64,000 nt of DNA, taken from NCBI GenBank assembly GCA_047602575.1, contig JASGGY010000003.1:1-64000 (forward strand), given 5' to 3'. The stretch comes from UBA1366 sp047602575 (GTDB lineage Bacteria > Bacillota > Clostridia > Oscillospirales > Ruminococcaceae). How positions within the stretch are numbered: position 1 is the stretch's first letter; each line of letters begins with the position of its first letter. Both the position numbers and the translations under genes were made by a program. The notes beneath the pieces are model-generated. The model saw only the letters and a program-made list of their open reading frames with translations, did no database searches and had not been told where the DNA came from. Shown here one piece after another: positions 57,456 to 64,000 of the stretch.

Positions 57456-58049
57456 CTATTTCTTTTTGCCCTCGATGTAAAAGGTCGCTTCCATATCGGC
57501 AATGTTGAGCGCTAAGGCAAGCGGGAACATCTCCAGCGCTGCGCCGACAGTGTTTTTATTCTCCTCACCGGAAAAGCCCATGTGATAGCGCACAGCGAAC
57601 GCTTCCTCGCGGGAAAGCTTCATGAAGCCGGAGATAATATAAACCGACTTTTCGCCGTGACCATAGGGCAGGCTGTCGCTGAACTCATAGCTTGGCACCT
57701 TCTGCCACACGCCGTTGTCGTTCTTGACATTGCGGAAGGAGCGCTTGTAGACGTCGATTTTGCACACATCATGCAGAAGCGCAACCAGCGCGACGGTTTC
57801 GTCGGAATAGCTCAGACCATAATCGTCTTTCACCCGCTTGCGTTCCAGATAAGCGCGCAGGCAGTCATAGACATTGAGGCTGTGTTCCACCAGTCCCCCG
57901 TCATACGCGCCGTGGTAGCGCGTGGAAGCAGGCGCTGTGAAAAAGTCGCACTTAGGCGAGGTCAGGTATTTGAGCAGCGCCTCCGCGCCCTCGCGCTTGA
58001 CAAGTGCATTGTAGAGTTCGATAAACCGTTCCTTATGTTCCATACTCAT
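57456..58049 (-). CDS. HD-domain phosphohydrolase
   Basis: 197 residues. Metal-binding His and His-Asp are in GGLVEHSLNVYD and VALLHDVCKIDVY (about 52-63 and 90-102), with further His in YGHGEKSVYII and YHMGFSG. HD proteins cleave phosphoester bonds of nucleotides or nucleic acids; this type is common in Firmicutes as an uncharacterised hydrolase. AAGGAG precedes ATG 58049; the second Met (two codons on) is an alternative. Single gene, divergent from glmS. Confidence 0.9.
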   Translation of the reverse strand: MSMEHKERFIELYNALVKREGAEALLKYLTSPKCDFFTAPASTRYHGAYDGGLVEHSLNVYDCLRAYLERKRVKDDYGLSYSDETVALVALLHDVCKIDVYKRSFRNVKNDNGVWQKVPSYEFSDSLPYGHGEKSVYIISGFMKLSREEAFAVRYHMGFSGEENKNTVGAALEMFPLALALNIADMEATFYIEGKKK

Positions 58050-58148
58050 CGGGAGAATCTCCTTATGTAAAATCGTTTGTGTACCTGAAATGATTATAGC
58101 ACAAAATCTAGCATTTGCAAAGACCGCGCTTAAATTTATTCATAAGAC

Positions 58149-58176
58149 TTGATTTTTTTTCCGAAGATGATATAAT
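58149..58176 (+). promoter_or_regulatory. Promoter of glmS
   Basis: TTGATT (58149-58154), 16-bp spacer, TATAAT (58171-58176). The roughly 70-nt leader does not show the conserved core of a glmS ribozyme. Confidence 0.7.
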
Positions 58177-58249
58177 AGATAAGAAACAATACGGCGAAAG
58201 CCTGTAAAGAGAAACAAAGCCGTGCAAAGCGGCGGAACGGAGCGCAATT

Positions 58250-60064
58250 ATGTGTGGAATTGTCGGCTATGTCGGAGAAAAGGAATGTACGGAGGTGCTG
58301 CTGGACGCACTGGATAAGCTGAAATACAGAGGATATGATTCAGCGGGAATTTCCATATTTGAAAACGATACCATTCAAACCATAAAAAGCAAGGGTATGC
58401 TGACTGAGCTTGAAGCTAAGGTTGCTTCTTCAGGATTAAGACCGAGCCACTGCGGAATCGGTCATACAAGATGGGCAACGCACGGTGAGCCGTCCGATAT
58501 TAACTCACATCCCCATGGCAACGCGCGAATTTCGATCGTCCATAATGGTATCATCGAGAATTACAAAAAGCTCAAAGCTTTTCTCGAGGGTAAGGGTTAT
58601 GTGTTTGAGAGCCAGACCGACACCGAAACCGTCGCAAAGCTTCTCGATTTTTATTATAACGGTAACCCGAAGGAAACCATTAGAAAGGCGCTTGCCGACA
58701 TTGAGGGCTCATACGCGCTCGGGATAATGTTCAGCGATTTCCCGACGACGATTTTTGCAGTCAGAAAAGACTCACCGCTAATTGTCGGCATCGGCAAGGA
58801 AGAAGCTTACATCGCTTCCGATGTTCCTGCGATTTTAAAGTACACACGTGAATATTTAATGCTTGATGTTAATGAAATTGCGGAAATTTCAGCGTCGTTG
58901 GTTAATATTTTCGACCAGCATGGCGATCCCGTTACCAAAGACCTCCAAATCGCAACTTGGGATATGGAAGCTGCCGAAAAAGGCGGTTATGAGCATTACA
59001 TGCTCAAAGAAATTCACGAGCAGCCAGAATCAATCCGGCGGACAATTACACCAAGAATTTCCGACGGCTTGCCGAATCTTGAGGAATGCGGTATCACACC
59101 GGAAAAACTCAGAAGCTATAATAATATTTTCATCGTAGCCTGCGGAACGGCAATGCACGCGGGACTTGTGGCGAAATATGTGATTGAAAAGCTTGCTAGG
59201 GTGAGCGTAACAGTCGATGTTGCGTCTGAATTCAGATATAGAAATCCGATTCTTTCCGACAAGGATCTAGTGATTCTTGTTTCTCAGTCAGGAACGACTG
59301 CAGATACGCTCGAAGCACTGCGACTTTCAAAGCGCATCGGCGCGACAACGCTTTCAATTGTCAACGTCAAAGGCTCGACGATTGCACAGGAGTCTGACAT
59401 GGTCATTTATACCCATGCGGGTCCGGAAATTTCTGTTGCTTCAACAAAAGCTTATATGGTTCAGATTGCAACGTTTTATCTGCTTGCATTTGAACTTGCT
59501 TACGCAAAGGGCAGGATTGACGAAGCAGAATTAAGGCGGCTTACTTCCCTACTCTGCGCCATTCCGCAGAAAATTGAAGAAATTCTCAGCGCGCCGGATA
59601 AGTGCCAGTATGTCGCTTCGACGCTGGTGAATGCAGAAAACCTCCTCTATATCGGAAGAGGGTTGGACTATGCCCTGAGCATGGAAGGCTCGCTCAAGCT
59701 CAAAGAGATCTCCTACATCCATTCAGAATCCTATGCCGCTGGTGAACTTAAACACGGAACTATCTCGCTAGTTACCGCCATTATGCCTGTGATCGCTGTT
59801 GCGACTCAACACGATGTTTTTGATAAAACCATGAGCAACGTCGAGGAGGTCATCACCAGAGGAGCGAAAGTCACTCTTATCACACATGAAGGTATTTCCT
59901 GTGACATCGCTGAACATGTCATCCATCTTCCTACCACGGACGACATTCTTATGCCAATGGTAACCGTTGTTCCGCTCCAGCTGATCGCCTACTACACATC
60001 AGTTCTACGCGGAAACAGCGTTGATACGCCCCGCAATCTGGCGAAATCGGTGACGGTGGAATAG
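58250..60064 (+). CDS. glmS: Glutamine-fructose-6-phosphate aminotransferase
   Basis: 604 residues. Makes glucosamine-6-phosphate for peptidoglycan. N-terminal glutaminase domain with nucleophile Cys2 (MCGIVGYVG) and HTRWATHGEPSDINSHPH; two SIS sugar-isomerase domains (IVACGTAMHAGL...LVSQSGTTADT; IGRGLDYALSMEGSLKLKEISYIHSESYAAGELKHG); and C-terminal DTPRNLAKSVTVE. CGGAG lies before the start. Codon use is more AT-rich than neighbours, which may only reflect expression level. Followed by a strong terminator. Confidence 0.98.
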   Translation: MCGIVGYVGEKECTEVLLDALDKLKYRGYDSAGISIFENDTIQTIKSKGMLTELEAKVASSGLRPSHCGIGHTRWATHGEPSDINSHPHGNARISIVHNGIIENYKKLKAFLEGKGYVFESQTDTETVAKLLDFYYNGNPKETIRKALADIEGSYALGIMFSDFPTTIFAVRKDSPLIVGIGKEEAYIASDVPAILKYTREYLMLDVNEIAEISASLVNIFDQHGDPVTKDLQIATWDMEAAEKGGYEHYMLKEIHEQPESIRRTITPRISDGLPNLEECGITPEKLRSYNNIFIVACGTAMHAGLVAKYVIEKLARVSVTVDVASEFRYRNPILSDKDLVILVSQSGTTADTLEALRLSKRIGATTLSIVNVKGSTIAQESDMVIYTHAGPEISVASTKAYMVQIATFYLLAFELAYAKGRIDEAELRRLTSLLCAIPQKIEEILSAPDKCQYVASTLVNAENLLYIGRGLDYALSMEGSLKLKEISYIHSESYAAGELKHGTISLVTAIMPVIAVATQHDVFDKTMSNVEEVITRGAKVTLITHEGISCDIAEHVIHLPTTDDILMPMVTVVPLQLIAYYTSVLRGNSVDTPRNLAKSVTVE

Positions 60065-60088
60065 CGCACGCATCATATTTTTCAAGAA

Positions 60089-60130
60089 ACAAAACTCCGG
60101 TTTAGCTTTTGCTTAAGCCGGAGTTTTGTG
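60089..60130 (+). terminator. Intrinsic terminator after glmS
   Basis: Arms CAAAACTCCGG and CCGGAGTTTTG with an inner TTAGC/GCTTAA pairing and a TTTT loop; the T-run is in the second arm. Confidence 0.75.
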
Positions 60131-60255
60131 CCTTTTCATCCGTTCCGGCAGCTCCAGTATCTTTTTTCATATCCCTCAACATATCTCACTCGGCATGACA
60201 AAGCCCTCTTATGGTTTTATTTCACCACAGGAGGGCTATTTTTTCATTATTTCGC

Positions 60256-61008
60256 TCACCCCATCCGCCGGTACGCACGCATTGCGCAGCCATAAGCGAC
60301 CAGCATGATTCCGCCGCACCAGGCAAGCGCAATCCACAGTTCCCTGCCGACGGGCTGTGCGCTGAGCAGGGCGCGCAGCGACTCGACGATGGAGGTAACG
60401 GGTTGATTTTCCGCAAAAGCGCGGACAGCTGCGGGCATGGTTTGAGTGGGAACAAACGCGGAGCTGATAAACGGCAGGAAGATCAGCGGATACGAGAACG
60501 CACCCGCACCTTCCGCCGATTTAGCCGTCAACCCCGGAATGACCGCAAGCCACGTCAGCGCCAGCGTGAACAGCGTAAGAATTCCCGCAACGCCGAGCCA
60601 GCCGAAAATTCCCGCATCCGACCGAAAACCGATGAGCACCGCGATGCCGATGATCACAACGATGGAAATCACATTGGAAACAAGTGATGTCAGCACGTGC
60701 GCCCACAGCACCGACGAACGCGCCACCGGCATCGCATGAAACCGCGCAAATAAGCCCCTCTGCATGTCGTTGAAAATGCGCAGCGCGGTGTAGGCGATTC
60801 CGCTGGCAACGGTGATCAAGAGAATGCCGGGCAGCAGGTAGTTTACATAATTCGCTGTTCCGGTCTGGATCGCGCCCCCGAACACGTAGACAAACAGCAG
60901 CATCATCATAACCGGCATGATCGCAACTGTAATAATCGTGTCCGGACTGCGAAGAATGTGGCGCATCGAGCGCCCGAACAGCACCGTCGTATGGTACATG
61001 AATTTCAT
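60256..61008 (-). CDS. ABC-2 type transporter permease
   Basis: 250 residues with six hydrophobic segments and the ABC2_membrane pattern (YHTTVLFGRSMRHILRSPDTIITVAIMPVMMMLLFVYVFGGAIQTG; NDMQRGLFARFHAMPVARSSVLWAHVLTSLVSN). It pairs with the ATPase encoded immediately upstream (start ATGA overlaps its stop) to form a drug- or lipid-export ABC transporter of the DrrA/DrrB class. Last gene of the PadR operon. Confidence 0.94.
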   Translation of the reverse strand: MKFMYHTTVLFGRSMRHILRSPDTIITVAIMPVMMMLLFVYVFGGAIQTGTANYVNYLLPGILLITVASGIAYTALRIFNDMQRGLFARFHAMPVARSSVLWAHVLTSLVSNVISIVVIIGIAVLIGFRSDAGIFGWLGVAGILTLFTLALTWLAVIPGLTAKSAEGAGAFSYPLIFLPFISSAFVPTQTMPAAVRAFAENQPVTSIVESLRALLSAQPVGRELWIALAWCGGIMLVAYGCAMRAYRRMG

Positions 61009-61769
61009 CTGCCTGCCGCCTCCTTTCCGATCATCGCGAGGAAGATTTCCTCCAGCGTCGGCTGCTTTTCCACATATTCCACCTTCGCCGGCGGGAAGCG
61101 CTTTTTCAGCTCACCGAGCGTTCCGTTCGCGACGATTTTTCCGTCATGCAGTATCGCAATCCGATCCGCGAGCTGCTCCGCTTCCTCCAGATACTGTGTC
61201 GTCAGCAGAATCGTCGTGCCGCCGTCCGCAAGCTCCTTGATCGTTTTCCAAACCTCGAGCCGTGCCTCCGGGTCAAGCCCGGTCGTCGGTTCGTCAAGAA
61301 AAATCACGGCGGGCGTTCCGACCAGACTCATCGCGATGTCCAGCCTGCGGAGCATCCCGCCGGAATAAGTGTCCGCACGGCGCTGTGCCGCATCGGTCAA
61401 GCCGAACCGCGCAAGCAGGCTGTCAGCGGTTTGCTTGGGATTGTGAATCCCGCGCAGCTTTGCGATCAGCGTCAGATTCTCGCGCCCGGTCAAAATGCCG
61501 TCCACGGCGGCGAATTGCCCCGTCAGGCTGATGTTTTCGCGCACCTTGCCGGACTGCCGCGCGGTGTCAAATCCGCAGATGAACGCTTCCCCGCCGTCCG
61601 CTTTTAACAGTGTCGAGAGAATCCGGATGATTGTGGTTTTTCCGGCGCCGTTTGAGCCGAGCAGCGCAAAAATCTCACCGCGTGCGACCTCCAGTTCAAT
61701 GCCCTTAAGTACCTGCACATCTTTAAAAGATTTGATCAGAGCCTTTACCTGAATTGCCGCTTCCGTCAT
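61005..61769 (-). CDS. ABC transporter ATP-binding protein (DrrA type)
   Basis: 254 residues. Walker A GSNGAGKT (38-45), signature YSGGMLRRL (135-143), Walker B VIFLDEPTTGLDP with Glu160, and H-loop region TQYLEEAEQLAD where Gln replaces the usual His just before (LTTQYL), as in many DrrA-type ATPases. It powers the permease encoded next. Start and stop codons overlap both neighbours by 4 bp, giving tight translational coupling. Confidence 0.95.
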   Translation of the reverse strand: MTEAAIQVKALIKSFKDVQVLKGIELEVARGEIFALLGSNGAGKTTIIRILSTLLKADGGEAFICGFDTARQSGKVRENISLTGQFAAVDGILTGRENLTLIAKLRGIHNPKQTADSLLARFGLTDAAQRRADTYSGGMLRRLDIAMSLVGTPAVIFLDEPTTGLDPEARLEVWKTIKELADGGTTILLTTQYLEEAEQLADRIAILHDGKIVANGTLGELKKRFPPAKVEYVEKQPTLEEIFLAMIGKEAAGR

Positions 61770-62137
61770 TCTGCGTCCTCCTTCTTCCCGAGCTTTTTCC
61801 GGATGTCGCGGTTGAGCGTTTCGCGCCAGTTTTCGGTGTAGGTATGCGCACTGCGCAGCAGCTCGTCGCAGAATGCCGCGACGTCCTCGCCGGTGAGTTC
61901 CAGAACCGGTCTGCCGTTTGCGGCACCCTCCTCGAACAATTCGACCAGATCGTACTGTATGTTCAGAATATCATAGCCCGATCCCGATGCGTTCATCCAC
62001 ATATACCGCTGGATCTTCTCAAACACAAAGCGATACTCCTTCGGCAGCGCATCGACCCGTGCCATGTTCTGCTTGTATTCACGCTTGTCTGCCATGATTT
62101 TTTTGATGTTGAAATACTCGTTGAAAAACTTACGCAT
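61766..62137 (-). CDS. DUF1048 family protein
   Basis: 123 residues from ATG 62137 (GGGAGG nine bases upstream; ATG 62146 is too close to it). Helical and charged, with MADKREYKQNMARVDALPKEYRFVFEKIQRYMWM and the C-terminal ENWRETLNRDIRKKLGKKEDAE, the DUF1048 pattern. This family of unknown function is nearly always found between a PadR regulator and an ABC exporter, as here. Confidence 0.9.
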   Translation of the reverse strand: MRKFFNEYFNIKKIMADKREYKQNMARVDALPKEYRFVFEKIQRYMWMNASGSGYDILNIQYDLVELFEEGAANGRPVLELTGEDVAAFCDELLRSAHTYTENWRETLNRDIRKKLGKKEDAE

Positions 62138-62471
62138 CCGACTCATCCTCCCTTAATTCGTTCATTTTTGATGCGACAAATGCCCATTTCGCCCAGAACC
62201 GTTGCAGCTCCGCGCGCCCCGCATCATTGAGCGCGTAGAATTTTCGCGGCGGTCCCATGTCGGAGGGCTTTTTCTGCGTCTCAACCAGCTCGTTTTTTTC
62301 CAACCGAACCAGTATCGTATACACCGTTCCCTCCACCACATCCGTGAAGCCGAGGGCTTGCAGCCGCCGCGTGATTTCGTAGCCGTAAGTTTCCTCGCGG
62401 CGGATGATTTCCAGCACGCAGCCCTCCAGCACACCCTTGAGCAGTTCGGTCAGGTTATCCGTGTTCAACAC
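62130..62471 (-). CDS. PadR-family transcriptional regulator
   Basis: 113 residues. The winged helix VLEGCVLEIIRREETYGYEITRRLQALGFTDVVEGTVYTILVRLEKNELVETQKKPSDMGPPRKFYALNDAGRAELQRFWAKW is canonical PadR. It is the first gene of PadR-DUF1048-ATPase-permease, and a 12-bp palindrome overlaps its promoter, so it probably represses its own operon and is released by the exported compound (inference from LmrR/PadR biology). GGGAGG precedes the start. Confidence 0.95.
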   Translation of the reverse strand: MLNTDNLTELLKGVLEGCVLEIIRREETYGYEITRRLQALGFTDVVEGTVYTILVRLEKNELVETQKKPSDMGPPRKFYALNDAGRAELQRFWAKWAFVASKMNELREDESDA

Positions 62472-62512
62472 CTCCCTGTTTTGATTATTCAGTATTCAGT
62501 ATGACTTACTAC

Positions 62513-62547
62513 TACTATATAGTAACACAAAATAGTGCCCTTGTCAA
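62513..62547 (-). promoter_or_regulatory. Promoter and candidate PadR operator
   Basis: Minus strand TTGACA (62547-62542), 17-bp spacer, TACTAT (62524-62519). The perfect palindrome TACTATATAGTA (62513-62524) covers the -10 box. Confidence 0.65.
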
Positions 62548-62573
62548 TAGGCAAAATCAAAAAATATTTTCCA

Positions 62574-62607
62574 AATGAAAAACAGCCCGCCGTAAGGTGA
62601 GCTGTTT
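62574..62607 (-). terminator. Terminator after the 62656-63450 permease gene
   Basis: Minus-strand stem AAACAGCTC / GGGCTGTTT (one G-U), 10-nt loop, then TTTC. Confidence 0.7.
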
Positions 62608-62655
62608 TAAAACTGACGCATCGCGCCGGTGATCCGGTTTGAGAAAACCATCCGC

Positions 62656-63450
62656 TTAATGATTCAAATCCCGTTTGAGATAGCAGAAATAGCACGCGCA
62701 AACAAACGCGCCGGACAGCAGCGCGGAAAGCACCAGAATCAGACCGTTCAGCCCGCCGCCCGCAGCAAGGGTTTCCGCGTTGAAATACTGAAACGGCGTG
62801 AGAACCTTTAACGCGGCAAGCTTGTCGGTCAGGTCGGTGATTTTTGCGAGGACAAACGCGGCAAACAGAATTCCCGTTGCCAACGAGCCGGCGTGCTTCG
62901 GGTTTTTCATCGCTGCGGATAGCGCCGCGCCCAGCGTGAAGAAAATCAGCTGGATGAACAACACAGTGACGCAAAACAGCACAACTTCCTCTGTCACGTC
63001 AGCGCCTTTGTTGTAAGACGCGGTCATCAGCAGCGCGGAAATGAGCGTCACTACGCTCAATGCAACCACATTCAGCAGCCCCGCTGCCAGCTTTGCGGTG
63101 ACAACAGTGCGTCTTGATACCGGCTTCATCATCAGAAATTCCGTCCTTTTGTCGCGTTCCTCTTTGGCGATGATGCACGCACCGAGCAGCGCCGCGTGGA
63201 TTGCCAGTGCCAGCGCCACATAGCCGATCAGCATGGCAAAATAACCGCTCATCTGCGTGACCGCGAAGGATTTCATCCCGAACAGCGCTTTCATCGAAGC
63301 CGGCATATCCGCAAACACATCGCCCGCGTTCGGATCAGATGAATACGCCGTGTATTTCGCCATTCCGCTCCACACGCCGAGCACCATGCAGGCACACCAG
63401 ATGAGAAACGCTTTTCTGTTGGATTTTAATTCCCAGAAAAAAATATTCAA
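62656..63450 (-). CDS. ABC-2 type permease subunit
   Basis: 264 residues with six hydrophobic helices. NIFFWELKSNRKAFLIWCACMVLGVW at the start and KEERDKRTEFLMMKPVSRRTVVTAKLAAGLLNVVAL (about 95-130) are typical of ABC-2 permeases of the antimicrobial-peptide/Na+-export group. It follows a second, related permease gene by 24 bp, so the pair probably forms a heterodimeric membrane part; the ATPase should lie beyond the window end. Confidence 0.9.
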   Translation of the reverse strand: MNIFFWELKSNRKAFLIWCACMVLGVWSGMAKYTAYSSDPNAGDVFADMPASMKALFGMKSFAVTQMSGYFAMLIGYVALALAIHAALLGACIIAKEERDKRTEFLMMKPVSRRTVVTAKLAAGLLNVVALSVVTLISALLMTASYNKGADVTEEVVLFCVTVLFIQLIFFTLGAALSAAMKNPKHAGSLATGILFAAFVLAKITDLTDKLAALKVLTPFQYFNAETLAAGGGLNGLILVLSALLSGAFVCACYFCYLKRDLNH

Positions 63451-63474
63451 CCCAAACCCTCCCCGTTATGAAAA

Positions 63475-64000
63475 TCAGACTGCATGAATGTCTTTTTTGG
63501 TATAAACCGCATAGCTTGCGACAACGGAAGCCGCGATAATTACCGCGCCCGCAATCAGATAAGCTTGTTCATAACCGGTGTGACGGATGATATAATTGAC
63601 ATTGATATAGCGCAGCGGGAACAGTATGCGCACCTTGTCGCTGTTGTCCGTTACCACCAGCGTTCCGAGGATGTAAAGCCCGAACACAATGCCGAGCGTC
63701 ACCGGTAAAACGGATTTCAACTTCCGGAAGAACACCGATACCGCAAGCCCGAGGAAGAAGAAAATCATCTGCGTAAAGAACAGCCCGGCGTTGATGAGAA
63801 AAAACTGTCTGCCGCTGTAATGCTCTGTCGTCGCCGCGTTCGCCATGCAGACAGCCGCGCCGTAATAGACCGCGTTTGTGACCGCGAGCATCGTGACCGC
63901 GGCAAGAATTTTCATGCTGATGATTTTTGCGCGGGACACGGGCTTCACCAGCAGAAAATCCGCCGTCCGCTCTCGCGCTTCTTTTGACAGCACGGACGCG
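63475..64000 (-). CDS. ABC-2 type permease subunit (cut by window end)
   Basis: The C-terminal 174 residues are present. SKEARERTADFLLVKPVSRAKIISMKILAAVTMLAVTNAVYYGAAV corresponds in order to the same segment of the next gene, so the two permeases are paralogues. Three to four hydrophobic segments follow. The N-terminus and any ATPase gene lie outside the window. Confidence 0.88.
   Translation of the reverse strand, partial: ASVLSKEARERTADFLLVKPVSRAKIISMKILAAVTMLAVTNAVYYGAAVCMANAATTEHYSGRQFFLINAGLFFTQMIFFFLGLAVSVFFRKLKSVLPVTLGIVFGLYILGTLVVTDNSDKVRILFPLRYINVNYIIRHTGYEQAYLIAGAVIIAASVVASYAVYTKKDIHAV

Noticed and set aside
58177..58249. glmS ribozyme in the glmS leader
   Set aside because: The leader is only about 70 nt and lacks the conserved core and cleavage-site sequence of the ribozyme.
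1..64000. CRISPR array or phage genes
   Set aside because: No regularly spaced repeats, cas genes or phage structural genes were seen.

Overview
The window looks like chromosomal DNA of a Gram-positive, probably anaerobic member of the Clostridia (Oscillospirales/Ruminococcus-like). This is inferred from the gene families: a SigI/RsgI sigma/anti-sigma pair, DnaD and DnaC-like primosome genes, CotF-type coat proteins, IreB, CarD, MutS2, a DUF2325/DUF3793/flavodoxin operon, BspA-type LRR surface proteins and many Thr-rich secreted proteins. Sigma-A promoters are close to consensus (TTGACA-17-TATAAT), Shine-Dalgarno sites are strong and intrinsic terminators are frequent. The species cannot be named from the sequence.

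Layout. 0-7 kb: truncated LacI regulator, secreted transglutaminase-like protein, pyrG, a GNAT, a divergent Rrf2 regulator/cysK pair and an SDR oxidoreductase. 7-19.4 kb is accessory: two related exported proteins sharing an upstream element, a frame-damaged queH, a frame-damaged LacI-like-sensor/GGDEF protein with a small DUF3006-like gene after it, an orphan sugar-type binding lipoprotein, a tRNA cluster (Val-Asp-Gly-Cys), a large LRR/Fn3/serine-hydrolase-like surface protein and a DUF6311-like membrane protein. 19.5-27.4 kb: an MFS transporter with a large extracytoplasmic insertion, a kinase/methyltransferase pair, tRNA-Ala, rsmD-coaD-coiled-coil operon, and dnaD-dnaC. 27.4-34.6 kb is accessory again: palindromic repeat elements, sigI-rsgI, the flavodoxin operon with matching palindromic operators, corA and an AT-rich membrane-anchored HNH gene.

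34.6-47.9 kb is a conserved housekeeping block on the minus strand: xer recombinase, mutS2, recO, a YqzL-like gene, era, dgkA, ybeY, phoH, ireB, two coat-type proteins, then the str operon (rpsL-rpsG-fusA-tuf). 48-60 kb: acyl-CoA synthetase with XRE-cupin regulator and HAD phosphatase, mntP, tgt, carD, an SRAP protein, degV, fucO-like alcohol dehydrogenase, a PAT-type acetyltransferase, an HD hydrolase and glmS. 60-64 kb: a PadR-DUF1048-ABC exporter operon and two further ABC-2 permeases, the last cut by the window end.

The most interesting items are: SigI/RsgI with a triple-repeat ectodomain of a type I do not recognise; the flavodoxin operon with two identically spaced GTTAGY-N4-GCTAAC operators; the paralogous exported pair with a 20-bp element exactly 19 bp upstream of each -35; and the three-copy two-hairpin repeat whose stems co-vary. 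Several one-base indels (queH, the GGDEF gene, fucO, DUF3793) may be assembly errors or real decay, and any reading of those genes should allow for that.
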